A stretch of 64,000 bases of DNA from Stenotrophomonas indicatrix (GCA_041545745.1 CP168152.1:1486001-1550000); one strand, 5' to 3'; positions 7,531 to 17,280 are shown, counted from the first letter of the stretch. Numbers and translations: made by a program. The notes: a model not told the origin generated them from the sequence alone.

Positions 7531-10158
7531 ATGCTGCCGGCGAGTTCGCTGCTGGACACGCCGGCCGCGTCGCTCAACGACCCGGACTGGGCTGCTGCCG
7601 CGCGCGATGCGCTGCAGCAGGCCGATACGCGCCTGTACCGCCGCTTCGACCAGGGCGACAACATCGAGCGCCTGCTGGCATTGCGCGCGCGCGCGGCCGA
7701 TCACCTGATCCGCCATGCGTGGCAGCGCTGCCTGCCGGCCGACAGTGGCCTGTCGCTGTTTGCGGTCGGTGGCTATGGGCGCGGTGAACTGTTCCCACGC
7801 TCGGACATCGACCTGTTGGTGTTCGGCGATCCGCAGGCGCAGCTGGCCCATGAGGAGGCGCTCGCGCGCCTGTTCGCGCTGCTGTGGGATTGCGGCCTGG
7901 CGGTCAGTCACGCGGTGCGTTCGGGCGGGCAGTGCGGCGAGGCTGCAGCCGACCAGACCGTGCTGACGGCATTGATCGAAGCGCGCCCGCTGATGGCCGA
8001 TGAGGCGGCGCGGCGTGCGCTGCGTGCGGCAGTGGATGACCGCGAACTGTGGCCGCCGCGTGCGTTCTTCCTGGCAAAGCTGGAGGAACTGCGCAACCGC
8101 CACCAGCGTTTTGGCGACACCGCCGACAACCTGGAGCCGGACCTGAAGGATGGCCCCGGCGGCCTGCGCGATCTCAACACGCTGGGCTGGATGGCGCTGC
8201 GTGCGTTTGGTGTGCGCGATCTGGAAGCGCTGGTCGGCCTGGGCCACCTGGGCGCTGACGAGGCCGCGGCGCTGAAGCGCGAACGTGCGGTGCTGGCGCG
8301 ACTGCGCTTCGGCCTGCACCTGGTGGCGCGACGCCCGGAAGAGCGCCTGCGCTTCGATTACCAGAAGACCCTGGCCGCGCGCCTGGGCTTTGAAGACGAC
8401 GCCGAAAGCCTGGGCGTCGAGAAGATGATGCAGGGTTTCTACCGTGCCGCTTCGGTGGTGCGGCGGATCAGCGATCGTCTGCTGCAGCGCTTCGAGGAAC
8501 AGTTCGATGGCGAGGCGCAGCCCGAGCCGCTGACCGTGGGGTTCGCCCTGCGCCGTGGCTATCTGGCGGCCAACGATGCCGACTGGCCGAGTGCTGACAT
8601 CGGCCAGGTCTTCGCGCTGTTCGCCAGCTGGGCGAACAATCCGCAGATCCGTGGCCTGCATTCGTTGACCGCGCGTGCGCTGGCCGAATCGCTGCCGCTG
8701 CTGCCTGCCTATGACCAGGCAGACCCCGACGCGCGCGAACAGTTCATGGCCCTGCTGCGTGGCCAGCGCCCGGTCGACACGCTTTCGCGCATGGCGCGGC
8801 TGGGCGTGCTCGGGCAGTGGATTCCCGCATTCGCCCAGGTCAGCGGGCGCATGCAGTTCGACCTGTTCCATGTCTACACCGTCGACCAGCACACGCTGAT
8901 GGTCCTGCGCAACATGGGGCTGTTTGCCAGCAGTCGCGCCGATGAACGTTTCTCGATCGCCCATGAAGTCTGGCCGCGCCTGCGCAAGCCCGAGCTGCTG
9001 CTGCTGGCCGGCCTGTTCCACGACATCGCCAAGGGCCGAGGTGGCGATCATTCCGAACTGGGCGCGGTCGATGCACGGGCGTTCTGCCATGCGCAGGGGC
9101 TGAGCGGTTCGGACACCGAACTGGTGGCCTGGCTGGTCGAACAGCACCTGCGGATGTCGGTGACCGCGCAGAAGCAGGACATCGCCGATGCGGACGTGAT
9201 CCATCGCTTCGCGACCCTGGTCGGCAGTCGCGACCGCTTGGATTACCTCTATCTGCTGACCTGTGCCGACATCGCCGGCACCAGCCCGAAGCTGTGGAAC
9301 GCGTGGAAGGACCGGTTGCTGGCCGATCTGTACTTCGCGACACGGCGCGCGCTGCGCGAGGGCCTGGAGCACCCGGTTCCGGCCACCGAACGCGTGGCCG
9401 AAGCGCGCGACAGCGTGCGTGCGCTGGTGCGCGAGCAGGGCTACGACGATGCCACCATCGATCGCCAGTTTGCGGTGATGCCCGACGAAGGTTTCATCCG
9501 CCTGCGCCCGGAACAGCTGGCCTGGCAGGCTGCCGCGCTGATACCGATCAAGCAGGGCCAGACCCTGGTGAAGGTTCGCCGGATCAGTGTCGATGATCCA
9601 GCGCTGGAAGTGTTCGTGCATTCGCCGGACCGTGACGGCCTGTTCGCCGCGATCGTGATGACCCTGGACCGCAAGGGCTACGGCATCCACCGCGCGCGCG
9701 TGCTGGATGGTCCGGCCGACACGATTTTCGATAATTTTGAAGTGAGCCCGGCCGATACGTTTGCCGATGGCAGCAGCGCCAACCTGGAAGCGGCCCTGCG
9801 CGAGGCGCTCAGTGGCGATTTGACGCGGCTGCGACCCTCGCGCCGGGTGGTGCCACGCCAGCTGCGCCACTTCCGTTTCGCCCCGCGTATCGAGTTCCGC
9901 GATGAACCCGGCGCAACCCGTTTCGCCCTGGTCGCACCCGATCGTCCCGGCCTGCTGGCCGACGTGGCGTTCGTGCTGCGCAACCAGGGACTGCGCGTGC
10001 AGGACGCGCGCATTGCCACATTCGGCGAACGCGCCGAAGACACCTTCGTGATCAGTGACGAACACGACCTCCCCCTGACTGAATCCGCCCGGCAGCAGCT
10101 GCATGACGCAATGCTGGCCTGCCTGGACCCTGATCGAAACGCCGGAGACCCCGCCTGA
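7531..10158 (+). CDS. glnD: Bifunctional PII uridylyltransferase/uridylyl-removing enzyme
   Basis: 875 residues, starting [17 protein letters not shown]. It senses glutamine and modifies PII (GlnB/GlnK) to control nitrogen assimilation. Domains in order: nucleotidyltransferase with [17 protein letters not shown] (about 80-96), an NT-linked region, an HD domain with [17 protein letters not shown] (about 500), and two C-terminal ACT domains ([34 protein letters not shown]). The start follows the map stop by 2 bp. The stop TGA shares its last base with the dapD ATG, so the two are translationally coupled. Confidence 0.97.
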   Translation: MLPASSLLDTPAASLNDPDWAAAARDALQQADTRLYRRFDQGDNIERLLALRARAADHLIRHAWQRCLPADSGLSLFAVGGYGRGELFPRSDIDLLVFGDPQAQLAHEEALARLFALLWDCGLAVSHAVRSGGQCGEAAADQTVLTALIEARPLMADEAARRALRAAVDDRELWPPRAFFLAKLEELRNRHQRFGDTADNLEPDLKDGPGGLRDLNTLGWMALRAFGVRDLEALVGLGHLGADEAAALKRERAVLARLRFGLHLVARRPEERLRFDYQKTLAARLGFEDDAESLGVEKMMQGFYRAASVVRRISDRLLQRFEEQFDGEAQPEPLTVGFALRRGYLAANDADWPSADIGQVFALFASWANNPQIRGLHSLTARALAESLPLLPAYDQADPDAREQFMALLRGQRPVDTLSRMARLGVLGQWIPAFAQVSGRMQFDLFHVYTVDQHTLMVLRNMGLFASSRADERFSIAHEVWPRLRKPELLLLAGLFHDIAKGRGGDHSELGAVDARAFCHAQGLSGSDTELVAWLVEQHLRMSVTAQKQDIADADVIHRFATLVGSRDRLDYLYLLTCADIAGTSPKLWNAWKDRLLADLYFATRRALREGLEHPVPATERVAEARDSVRALVREQGYDDATIDRQFAVMPDEGFIRLRPEQLAWQAAALIPIKQGQTLVKVRRISVDDPALEVFVHSPDRDGLFAAIVMTLDRKGYGIHRARVLDGPADTIFDNFEVSPADTFADGSSANLEAALREALSGDLTRLRPSRRVVPRQLRHFRFAPRIEFRDEPGATRFALVAPDRPGLLADVAFVLRNQGLRVQDARIATFGERAEDTFVISDEHDLPLTESARQQLHDAMLACLDPDRNAGDPA

Positions 10159-11219
10159 TGGCCACCAAGCCTGTAAAGAAGACTGCCGCGACCGCCAAGA
10201 GCGCAGCAGCCAGAAAGACCACTGCCGCTGAGCCGGTTGCGAAGAAGACTGCCGCGCCGAAGAAGGCTGCGGTGAAGAAGGCACCGGCGAAGAAGGCACC
10301 GGCGAAGAAGGCCCCGGCCAAGACCGCCGAAGCCGCGCGCGCCGAGAACATCGCACGCAAGTCGCTGCGCAAGCCGGCCGGCCCGGGCGTGGAAGAGCTG
10401 AAGTTCGGCATCGAAAGTGCCTTCGAGCGCCGCGCCACGCTGACCCTGCACGAACTGGAAGGCTCGACCCGTCCGCTGGTCAACCGCGTGATCGACGGCC
10501 TGGAAAGCGGCGAATTCCGCGTCGCCGAGCCGGACGGCCATGGTGGCTGGAAGGTCAACGAATGGCTGAAGAAGGCGGTGCTGCTGTATTTCCGTGTCAA
10601 CGACATGGCCGTGGTCGATGCACGCCCGGCACCGTTCTGGGACAAGGTCGAATCGCGCTTTGCCGGCTATGACGAGGCGAAATTCCGCCGCGGCGGCGTG
10701 CGCGTTGTGCCGGGTGCGATCGCCCGTCGCGGCACGTATTTCGGCAAGGACGTGGTGTTGATGCCGAGCTTCACCAACATCGGCGCCTACGTCGGCGAAG
10801 GCACCATGGTCGACACCTGGGCCACCGTCGGTTCCTGCGCGCAGATCGGCCAGCACTGCCACCTGTCCGGCGGTGCCGGCATCGGCGGCGTGCTCGAGCC
10901 GCTGCAGGCCAGCCCGACCATCATCGAAGACCATTGCTTCATCGGTGCGCGTTCGGAAGTGGTGGAAGGCGTGGTCGTCGGCCATCACAGCGTGATCGGC
11001 ATGGGCGTGTTCCTCAGCCAGAGCACCCGTATCTACAACCGCGCCACCGGCGAAATCAGCTACGGCTACATCCCGCCGTACAGCGTGGTGGTGTCCGGCT
11101 CGCTGCCGAGCAAGGACGGTACCCACTCGCTGTACTGCGCGGTGATCGTCAAGCAGGTCGATGCCCGCACCCGCAGCAAGACCAGCGTCAACGACCTGCT
11201 GCGCGGCCTGGCCGACTGA
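10158..11219 (+). CDS. dapD: Tetrahydrodipicolinate N-succinyltransferase with H1-like tail
   Basis: 353 residues. From about residue 78 ([15 protein letters not shown]) it is a normal DapD, which succinylates tetrahydrodipicolinate in the DAP/lysine pathway. The left-handed beta-helix repeats are clear ([39 protein letters not shown]). E. coli DapD is about 274 residues. The extra N-terminal part is Lys/Ala/Pro-rich like histone H1 or AlgP, and is encoded partly by three 15-bp direct repeats (10275-10319, KKAPA). The ATG overlaps the glnD stop. There is no internal ATG near residue 78 and no good Shine-Dalgarno there, so the tail is probably translated. Confidence 0.93.
   Translation: MATKPVKKTAATAKSAAARKTTAAEPVAKKTAAPKKAAVKKAPAKKAPAKKAPAKTAEAARAENIARKSLRKPAGPGVEELKFGIESAFERRATLTLHELEGSTRPLVNRVIDGLESGEFRVAEPDGHGGWKVNEWLKKAVLLYFRVNDMAVVDARPAPFWDKVESRFAGYDEAKFRRGGVRVVPGAIARRGTYFGKDVVLMPSFTNIGAYVGEGTMVDTWATVGSCAQIGQHCHLSGGAGIGGVLEPLQASPTIIEDHCFIGARSEVVEGVVVGHHSVIGMGVFLSQSTRIYNRATGEISYGYIPPYSVVVSGSLPSKDGTHSLYCAVIVKQVDARTRSKTSVNDLLRGLAD
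10275..10319 (+). repeat. Three 15-bp in-frame tandem repeats in dapD
   Basis: Units AAGAAGGCACCGGCG at 10275-10289, 10290-10304 and a slightly changed third at 10305-10319, each coding KKAPA. Such repeats can expand or contract by slippage without breaking the frame. Confidence 0.9.
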
Positions 11220-11232
11220 CGGAGCCGCACGC

Positions 11233-11598
11233 ATGAGCACCATCGTCTACGGTCTGAAGAACTGCGATACCTGCAAGAAGGCGACCAAGTGGCTGGACCG
11301 CTTCGGCGTGCCGTATACCTTCGTCGACTATCGCGACAACAAACCCAGCCCGGAAACGCTGCTGGAATGGGCCGCGCAGCTGGGCGGCCTGGCGGCGATG
11401 GTCAACCGGTCCTCCACCACCTGGCGGCAGCTGCCGGACAACCGCAAGGCCGCCGATTCGGAGGCGGAGTGGAAGCTGCTGCTGCGCGAGTACCCACAGC
11501 TGATCAAGCGCCCGCTGGTGGTGACCGCCGACGGCAAGGTCAGCCAGGGTTTCAGCGACAACGGTTTCAAGGCGCGCTTCGGCGTGGGCGGCGCGTGA
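11233..11598 (+). CDS. ArsC/Spx-family thioredoxin-fold reductase-like protein (YffB type)
   Basis: 121 residues, starting [20 protein letters not shown], with the CDTCKKA motif of the ArsC/Spx family. [11 protein letters not shown] and [16 protein letters not shown] follow the fold. E. coli YffB and similar proteins sit beside dapE and are of uncertain function; true arsenate reduction is not implied. GGAG at 11221 is about 8 nt from the ATG at 11233. Its TGA overlaps the GTG of dapE by four bases. Confidence 0.88.
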   Translation: MSTIVYGLKNCDTCKKATKWLDRFGVPYTFVDYRDNKPSPETLLEWAAQLGGLAAMVNRSSTTWRQLPDNRKAADSEAEWKLLLREYPQLIKRPLVVTADGKVSQGFSDNGFKARFGVGGA

Positions 11599-12722
11599 GC
11601 GCCGTCCTCGACCTGGCCTGCGATCTGATTGCACGGCCGTCGGTGACCCCGGACGACGCCGGTTGCCAGGCGCTGATCGGTGAACGTCTGCAGGCGGCCG
11701 GTTTCACTTGTGAGCACCTGCGGTTGGGCGAGGTCGACAACCTGTGGGCCACCCACGGCAGCGGCGCACCGGTGCTGGTCCTGCTGGGCCACACCGACGT
11801 GGTGCCGCCGGGCCCGCGCGAGGCATGGCAGAGCGATCCGTTCGCGCCGCAGATCCGCGATGGCGTGCTGTACGGTCGCGGCACCGCGGACATGAAGGGC
11901 AGCGTGGCTGCGTTCGTGATCGCTGCCGAACAGTTCGTCGCGGCGCATCCGCAGCACACCGGCACGCTGGCGGTGCTGTTGACCAGCGACGAAGAGGGCG
12001 ATGCCATCGACGGCGTGCGCCATGTCGCACGGCTGTTCGCCGAGCGCGGCCAGCGCATCGACTGGTGCATCACCGGCGAGCCGTCGTCCACCACCACGCT
12101 GGGCGACCTGCTGCGCGTGGGCCGGCGTGGCAGCCTGTCGGCCAAGCTGCGCGTGCAGGGTGTGCAGGGCCACGTGGCCTACCCGGACAAGGCGCGCAAT
12201 CCGATCCATCTTGCCGCGCCGATGCTGGCCGAACTGAGTGCGCGGCGCTGGGACGAGGGCTATGAGAGCTTCCCGTCGACCAGCCTGCAGATCTCCAACA
12301 TCCACGCCGGTACCGGCGCCAACAACGTGATTCCTGGTGAGCTGGTGGTGGATTTCAACATCCGCTACAACCCGCATTGGGATGCAGCGAAGCTGGAAGC
12401 GGAGATCACCACGCTACTGGACCGTCATGGCCTGCAGTACACGCTGAAGTGGCATCGCAGCGGCGAACCGTTCTACACCCCGGAAGGGACATTGCGCGCA
12501 GCGGCGCGCGCGGTGCTGGCCGAGCACACCGGTCGCGCGCCGGAAGAGAGCACCGGTGGTGGCACCTCCGATGCGCGCTTCATCGCGCCCCTGGGTGCGC
12601 AGTGCATCGAAGTCGGCCCGGTCAACGCCAGCATCCACCAGGTGGATGAAAACGTGCGCGTGGACGAGCTGGAAGCGCTGCCGGGGCTGTACCAGCGATT
12701 GGTTGAACGCCTGCTGGTGTAG
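11595..12722 (+). CDS. dapE: Succinyl-diaminopimelate desuccinylase
   Basis: 375 residues from a GTG start at 11595 that overlaps the previous stop (GTGA). It hydrolyses N-succinyl-LL-DAP in lysine and cell-wall DAP synthesis with two Zn ions. M20 peptidase motifs are visible: [11 protein letters not shown] (His ligand, Asp), [11 protein letters not shown] (Asp bridging the metals), [11 protein letters not shown] (catalytic Glu-Glu) and [11 protein letters not shown] near the end. Together with dapD it makes this operon a lysine-pathway cluster. Confidence 0.96.
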   Translation: MSAVLDLACDLIARPSVTPDDAGCQALIGERLQAAGFTCEHLRLGEVDNLWATHGSGAPVLVLLGHTDVVPPGPREAWQSDPFAPQIRDGVLYGRGTADMKGSVAAFVIAAEQFVAAHPQHTGTLAVLLTSDEEGDAIDGVRHVARLFAERGQRIDWCITGEPSSTTTLGDLLRVGRRGSLSAKLRVQGVQGHVAYPDKARNPIHLAAPMLAELSARRWDEGYESFPSTSLQISNIHAGTGANNVIPGELVVDFNIRYNPHWDAAKLEAEITTLLDRHGLQYTLKWHRSGEPFYTPEGTLRAAARAVLAEHTGRAPEESTGGGTSDARFIAPLGAQCIEVGPVNASIHQVDENVRVDELEALPGLYQRLVERLLV

Positions 12723-12768
12723 CACCCCTCCGCCGGGTTTCCGTGGATACGCCGGGCATGGTCCGGCG

Positions 12769-13662
12769 CTACTCCGAGAACTGGAAGAACGGCGGTTTGA
12801 TCGCTTCGCGCCAGTACGACTCGTCGGCCATGTAGAAGCCCTGCGCGCGGGCCTTGGCGAACCACGTCGCCGCGGCATCCACGTTCTTCTGCAGGCCATC
12901 GCCGCCGCGGCCGAGTGCCAGCCCGGCCAGGTACTGGCCATACACGTTGCCCTGTGCAGCGGCACGCTCATACCAGCGCAGCGCTTCGGTCTTGTCCTGC
13001 ACCACGCCGATGCCGGCCTCGTACAGCGTGCCCAGGTCCACCTGCGCTTCGGCATCGCCGCGCGCGGCACGGCGCTGGATGCGGGCGATCACCGGGTTCG
13101 GTGAAGCGTCAGTGCTGAGCGGAGTGCCGGGCTTCGCGGACCCGCTGGTGGCATCGCGCAACGGCTGCAGCTTGTACAGCTGGCGCAGGTAGACCGCGTG
13201 GCGCAGGCGCCAGCGCAGTGCGCCCTCCATGTCGCCTCGTCGCTCGTACCACGTCTCCAGATCGCTCATCGCATACGGCGAGCCGTGATAGGCGGCGCTG
13301 TGGTACCAGCGATAGGCCTTGCGCGCGGAGGGTTTGAGCACGACCGCGTCGGGCTTCTGCGGAGTGTCACCACTGTCCAGTCGGCCGCGCTCCAGGATCG
13401 CACCGAGCTGTTCCTCTGCACTGGTGGTGCGGTGGGTGCGCGGCGTGGTGGCGGCGGCGCGCGCGTACCAGTCCAGTGCGCGCACGTCGTTGCGGTACTG
13501 GTACAGCTTGGCCACGCGTAGCGCCGAATCGAACTGGCCATCGGCAGCTGCGGCCAGGGCGTCGCGTTCGCTGTCATCGACCGGGCGGGTGGACGTGGTC
13601 GCGCAGCCGGCCAGGGCGATCAGGGCCAGGATGGGCAGCAGGTGACGGTAGGAAGGGGTCAT
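12769..13662 (-). CDS. Sel1-repeat (TPR-like) lipoprotein
   Basis: 297 residues with a lipoprotein signal (ALIALAGC, Cys about 19), so likely membrane-anchored and periplasmic. SLR/TPR-like repeats follow, the clearest being GDAEAQVDLGTLYEAGIGV and AAQGNVYGQYLAGLALGRG, with ALRWYERAAA. Such proteins usually scaffold other proteins; no specific partner is evident. Transcribed away from asnB, with about 115 bp between its start and the asnB leader peptide. Confidence 0.8.
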   Translation of the reverse strand: MTPSYRHLLPILALIALAGCATTSTRPVDDSERDALAAAADGQFDSALRVAKLYQYRNDVRALDWYARAAATTPRTHRTTSAEEQLGAILERGRLDSGDTPQKPDAVVLKPSARKAYRWYHSAAYHGSPYAMSDLETWYERRGDMEGALRWRLRHAVYLRQLYKLQPLRDATSGSAKPGTPLSTDASPNPVIARIQRRAARGDAEAQVDLGTLYEAGIGVVQDKTEALRWYERAAAQGNVYGQYLAGLALGRGGDGLQKNVDAAATWFAKARAQGFYMADESYWREAIKPPFFQFSE

Positions 13663-13741
13663 CCATGGGTTCCGGAAAGCGGGCAGGGGATTATCCGGGT
13701 CGGCACCGGCGTGGCCGCTGAATCGGTTGCCATCGCAACAG

Positions 13742-13770
13742 TTGCGCCGCGCCGGAAACCCGGTTACGGT
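13742..13770 (+). promoter_or_regulatory. Candidate promoter of the asnB leader
   Basis: TTGCGC (13742-13747), a 17-bp spacer, then TACGGT (13765-13770). Transcription would start about 13777, practically at the leader-peptide ATG (13778), so the leader would be translated without a Shine-Dalgarno. Assigned by inspection only. Confidence 0.4.
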
Positions 13771-13777
13771 CGGATCC

Positions 13778-13879
13778 ATGTCGCTCCGCCTGGCCACCGC
13801 CGTCAACAACACCAACCGCAATAATCTGCGTGCGAATAATCGTGCGCGGCCGATGCGGGACTGCGCCCTGGGTAGATAG
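13778..13879 (+). CDS. Asparagine-rich leader peptide of asnB
   Basis: A 33-codon ORF (ATG 13778, TAG 13877) too short for normal gene finding. Residues 10-21 read NNTNRNNLRANN: seven Asn codons (both AAC and AAT) in twelve, directly upstream of an asparagine synthetase gene. The ORF ends before an intrinsic terminator (13905-13935) that precedes asnB. By analogy with trp, his and leu leaders, ribosome stalling on Asn codons when charged tRNA-Asn is scarce should favour read-through into asnB. The coding sequence itself contains one strand of the proposed antiterminator (13847-13859). Existence of the ORF is seen; regulation is inferred. Confidence 0.72.
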   Translation: MSLRLATAVNNTNRNNLRANNRARPMRDCALGR

Positions 13880-13953
13880 ACAGCAACATACGCCCGGACA
13901 CCAGAAAACCCGCATCGGCCGATGCGGGTTTTTTTGTGCCCGGGCGCAGTCCC
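13847..13953 (+). promoter_or_regulatory. Attenuator region: competing antiterminator and terminator hairpins
   Basis: The 13-nt sequence CGGCCGATGCGGG occurs twice (13847-13859 and 13916-13928). The strand CCCGCATCGG (13909-13918) can pair with the second copy, making the terminator stem, or with the first copy inside the leader ORF, making an antiterminator. In addition GGGACTGCGCCC (13857-13868) is exactly complementary to GGGCGCAGTCCC (13942-13953), which could enclose the terminator. The alternatives are mutually exclusive, as in amino-acid attenuators. Confidence 0.65.
13905..13935 (+). terminator. Intrinsic terminator in the asnB leader
   Basis: A-run, perfect inverted repeat AACCCGCAT/ATGCGGGTT with a CGGCCG loop, and seven T's (13929-13935), all upstream of asnB and after the leader-peptide stop. 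Its position before the structural gene marks it as an attenuator. Confidence 0.8.
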
Positions 13954-14020
13954 ACCCGGGCCTGGATGGCCGGTCGAACACCTTTCCCCCGTGTACTTCC
14001 CCACAACAGGAGTTCCACCC

Positions 14021-15712
14021 ATGTGTTCGATCTTCGGTATTTTCGGCCTGCAGGCCGGTGACGATCTTCCTTCCCTGCGCCGCCATGCGCTGGAGCTGTC
14101 GCAGCGCCAGCGTCATCGTGGCCCGGACTGGAGCGGCGTGTACCTGGACGAGGGCGCGCTGCTGGTGCACGAGCGCCTGGCCATCGTCGATCCGGCAGGC
14201 GGCTCGCAGCCGCTGCTGTCCGAAGACGTGCAGCTGGCGCTGGCGGTCAACGGAGAGATCTACAACCACCAGCAGCTCAAGGCCGGCCTCGTCGAAGCCT
14301 ATGCCTTCCAGACCGGTTCGGACTGCGAGGTGATCAACGCGCTGTACCGCCAGGGCGGATCGCCGGCGCAGTGGCTGGAACAGCTCAACGGCATCTTCGC
14401 CTTCGCTCTGTGGGACCGTGCAGCCGGCCGTGTACTGGTGGCGCGCGACCCGGTCGGCGTGGTGCCGCTGTACTGGGGCCATGATGCGCAGGGACGGTTG
14501 CGCGTAGCGTCTGAAATGAAGGCGCTGGTGGATACCTGCGCCGACGTTGCCCAGTTCCCGCCGGGCCACTACTACGACAGCGCCAGCGGTGAGCTGGTGC
14601 GCTACTACCAGCAGCCGTGGCGCGAGTACGACGACGTGCAGGGCCGCCAGGCCGATCTCGCCGAGCTGCGCCAGGCCTTTGAACATGCGGTCGAACGCCA
14701 GTTGATGAGTGACGTGCCATATGGCGTGCTGCTGTCGGGTGGGCTGGATTCGTCGCTGGTTGCTGCCGTGGCAGCACGTTATGCGCGGCGTCGCATTGAA
14801 GATGGCGGCCAGAGCGAAGCGTGGTGGCCGCGCCTGCATTCGTTCGCCATCGGCCTGAAGGGTTCGCCGGATCTGGCCGCTGCTGCGGTCGCCGCCGAAG
14901 CGCTGGGCACGGTGCACCACGGCTTCGAATACACCTTCGAGGAAGGCCTGGATGTGCTGCCGGAGGTGATCCGCCACATTGAAACCTACGACGTCACCAC
15001 CATCCGCGCCTCCACGCCGATGTTCCTGCTGGCGCGTCGGATCAAGGCAATGGGCGTGAAGATGGTGCTGTCCGGCGAGGGCAGTGACGAGATCTTCGGC
15101 GGCTATCTTTACTTCCACAAGGCACCGGACGCGCGCGAATTCCACCAGGAACTGGTGCGCAAGCTCGATGCCCTGCACAACTACGATTGCCTGCGCGCCA
15201 ACAAGTCGATGATGGCCTGGGGCGTGGAGCCGCGCGTGCCGTTCCTGGACCGCGAGTTCCTCGACGTGGCGATGCGTTTCGATGCCGCGCACAAGATGGT
15301 CGGCGCCGGCTTCGGTGGTCGTCGCATCGAGAAGGCGGTGCTGCGCGAGGCCTTCGAGGGCTACCTGCCGGATAGCATCCTGTGGCGACAGAAGGAGCAG
15401 TTCAGCGATGGCGTCGGCTACGGTTGGATCGACGGCCTGAAGGCGCATGCCGAAGCACAGGTCAGCGACCGCGTACTGGCCGCCGCCGACAAGCGTTTCC
15501 CGCACAACCCGCCGCAGACCAAGGAGGCGTACTACTACCGTCACCTGTTCGAGCAGTTCTTCCCCAGTCATGCGGCGGCTGAAACCGTGCCGGGCGGGAA
15601 GTCGATCGCCTGTTCCTCGCCGGCAGCCATTGCCTGGGACGCCAGCTTCGCCGCCGCCGCCGATCCGTCGGGCCGCGCCATCGCCGGCGTGCACGAGCAG
15701 GCGTTGGCCTGA
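14021..15712 (+). CDS. asnB: Asparagine synthetase B, glutamine-hydrolysing
   Basis: 563 residues. It starts MCSIFGIFGLQ with the catalytic Cys2 of class II glutamine amidotransferases; RHRGPDWSG, LAIVDP and NGEIYNH complete that domain. The C-terminal synthetase domain has the PP-loop SGGLDSSL (about 240) and SGEGSDEIFGGY. It makes asparagine from aspartate, glutamine and ATP in the cytoplasm. A good AGGAG (14008-14012) precedes the ATG. The gene is preceded by the Asn-rich leader and terminator described separately. Length is normal for bacterial AsnB. Confidence 0.96.
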   Translation: MCSIFGIFGLQAGDDLPSLRRHALELSQRQRHRGPDWSGVYLDEGALLVHERLAIVDPAGGSQPLLSEDVQLALAVNGEIYNHQQLKAGLVEAYAFQTGSDCEVINALYRQGGSPAQWLEQLNGIFAFALWDRAAGRVLVARDPVGVVPLYWGHDAQGRLRVASEMKALVDTCADVAQFPPGHYYDSASGELVRYYQQPWREYDDVQGRQADLAELRQAFEHAVERQLMSDVPYGVLLSGGLDSSLVAAVAARYARRRIEDGGQSEAWWPRLHSFAIGLKGSPDLAAAAVAAEALGTVHHGFEYTFEEGLDVLPEVIRHIETYDVTTIRASTPMFLLARRIKAMGVKMVLSGEGSDEIFGGYLYFHKAPDAREFHQELVRKLDALHNYDCLRANKSMMAWGVEPRVPFLDREFLDVAMRFDAAHKMVGAGFGGRRIEKAVLREAFEGYLPDSILWRQKEQFSDGVGYGWIDGLKAHAEAQVSDRVLAAADKRFPHNPPQTKEAYYYRHLFEQFFPSHAAAETVPGGKSIACSSPAAIAWDASFAAAADPSGRAIAGVHEQALA

Positions 15713-15714
15713 CC

Positions 15715-15783
15715 CAAAAAAGGGGACGGAGGGGATTAAGTCGCTTATGCCACAAACGACTTAATCCCCTCCGTCCCCTTTTT
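15715..15783. repeat. Long REP-like palindrome between asnB and the antiporter gene
   Basis: Inverted arms of about 28 bp (core GGGGACGGAGGGGATTAAGT and its complement) around a 13-bp centre, with A's on one side and T's on the other. It can act as a bidirectional terminator. The G-rich arm resembles dispersed palindromes of xanthomonads; family membership is from memory, not tested. Confidence 0.7.
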
Positions 15784-15822
15784 GCGACGTATCATCGGCG
15801 CCCTGCACATTGGGGAATGTTC

Positions 15823-17205
15823 ATGGACGTACAGACCGGAGGTCCCGTGCGGCCGACGAAGTGGGCTTGGCGTTACCTGGTCTGGGCCGGCCTGCCGCTG
15901 CTGGTCGGCCTGCTGCTGGCCCGCTATGCCGGGCCCGGGCTGCCGGTGATCCGCAACAAGGCCGAGGCCGTGGTCGGTAGTGATTGGGCACATCACCTGT
16001 CCTCGCCGCTCGGCCTGTTCCTGCTGCAGCTGCTGGTGCTGTTGCTGGTCGCCAAGGGCGCCGGCGCACTGTTGAAGCGTTTCGGCCAGCCGGCCGTGAT
16101 CGGCGAGATGGCCGCTGGCCTGATGATGGGGCCGCTGTTGCTGGGCAGTCTGCTGCCACAGGTGCACGGCGCGCTGTTCCCGGCCGCTTCGCTGGGGCCG
16201 CTGGGCATGCTCAGTCAGCTGGGTGTGTTGATGTTCCTGCTGGTGGCTGGCGCCGAGCTGGATCTGGGCGCGCTGCGCGGGCGTCGTCGATTCGCCTTCA
16301 CCGTCAGCCACGCCGGCATCGCGGTGCCGTTCGTGCTCGGCGTGGCGCTGGCCATCTGGCTGTACCCGCAGCATGGTCCGGAAGGCGTGAGCTTTACTGC
16401 GTTCGCGCTGTTCGTCGGCATCTCGATGAGCATCACCGCCTTCCCGGTGCTGCTGCGCATCCTCGCTGATCGCGGTATCACCCACACATCGTTGGGGCAG
16501 ACCGCCATCGCCTGCGCGGCGCTGGGCGATGCGACCGCGTGGTGTCTGCTGGCGCTGATCGTGGCGGCGGCGCAGGCCACTGGCTGGCTGCCGGCCAGCC
16601 TCAACCTGCTGTGCGTGGTGGCGTTCATCGCGCTGATGCTGGGCTTGGTAAAGCCATGGTTTGCCCGCCAGACCATCGCGCCGGGCCGCGAAGGGCGCTG
16701 GCTGCTGGGCATCCTGCTGCTGTCACTGGCCAGTGCGCTGGTCACCGAAGTGCTCGGCATCCACGCGCTGTTCGGCGCCTTCGCTGCGGGCGTGGCGGTA
16801 TCGTCCAACGCGCAGCTGCGGCAGCTGCTGGTGGTCAGGGTCGAACCGTTCGCGGTGACCCTGCTGCTGCCGCTGTTCTTCGCCATGACCGGCCTGCGCA
16901 TGCGGGCCGACGCGTTGCACAGCAGCGACATCCTGCTGTGCGTGGTGGTGATCGCAGTGGCCACGGTGGGCAAGCTGCTGGGCACCTGGAGTGCGGCGCG
17001 CAGTACCGGCATGGCCTCGCGTGAAGCGTGGCGACTGGGCGCGCTGATGAACACCCGTGGGTTGATGGAGTTGATCGTGCTCAACCTGGGCTACGAGCTG
17101 GGCCTGCTCGGCGACCGCCTGTTCGCGGTGCTGGTGATCATGGCGCTGGTGACCACCGCGATGACCGGGCCGCTGTTGAACCTGATCGAGCGTCGCAGGG
17201 CCTGA
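15823..17205 (+). CDS. CPA2-family cation:proton antiporter
   Basis: 460 residues, about 12-13 hydrophobic segments throughout, fitting the KefB/NapA-like Na+/H+ or K+/H+ exchanger fold. FGQPAVIGEMAAGLMMGP (about 85-102) is the conserved N-terminal motif of the family, and MNTRGLMELIVLNLGYELG marks the late helices. The ATG at 15823 is chosen because GGGGA (15812-15816) is 6 nt away; the ATG at 15817 would abut it. No KTN/TrkA-N regulatory domain follows, unlike KefB/C. Substrate ion unknown. Confidence 0.87.
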   Translation: MDVQTGGPVRPTKWAWRYLVWAGLPLLVGLLLARYAGPGLPVIRNKAEAVVGSDWAHHLSSPLGLFLLQLLVLLLVAKGAGALLKRFGQPAVIGEMAAGLMMGPLLLGSLLPQVHGALFPAASLGPLGMLSQLGVLMFLLVAGAELDLGALRGRRRFAFTVSHAGIAVPFVLGVALAIWLYPQHGPEGVSFTAFALFVGISMSITAFPVLLRILADRGITHTSLGQTAIACAALGDATAWCLLALIVAAAQATGWLPASLNLLCVVAFIALMLGLVKPWFARQTIAPGREGRWLLGILLLSLASALVTEVLGIHALFGAFAAGVAVSSNAQLRQLLVVRVEPFAVTLLLPLFFAMTGLRMRADALHSSDILLCVVVIAVATVGKLLGTWSAARSTGMASREAWRLGALMNTRGLMELIVLNLGYELGLLGDRLFAVLVIMALVTTAMTGPLLNLIERRRA

Positions 17206-17215
17206 GCGCTGGACG

Positions 17216-17238
17216 GTAGTGCCGGCCGCTGGCCGGCA
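17216..17238. repeat. GTAG-headed palindrome (SMAG-like)
   Basis: GTAG followed by a TGCCGGCC/GGCCGGCA stem. It lies between two convergent genes and can end transcription from either side. Confidence 0.65.
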
Positions 17239-17280
17239 GCCACGCACACGAGTCGGGCATCATGCGGTCACTGTCGGGCG

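Noticed and set aside
7387..10356. Very long open frame on the minus strand opposite glnD and map
   Set aside because: It is antisense to a clearly recognisable GlnD/Map and has no domain character; in this GC-rich DNA, frames opposite real genes often stay open.
11233..11598. Arsenate reductase with arsenic resistance
   Set aside because: Only one Cys motif of the Spx/YffB kind, no ars genes nearby, located in the dap operon.
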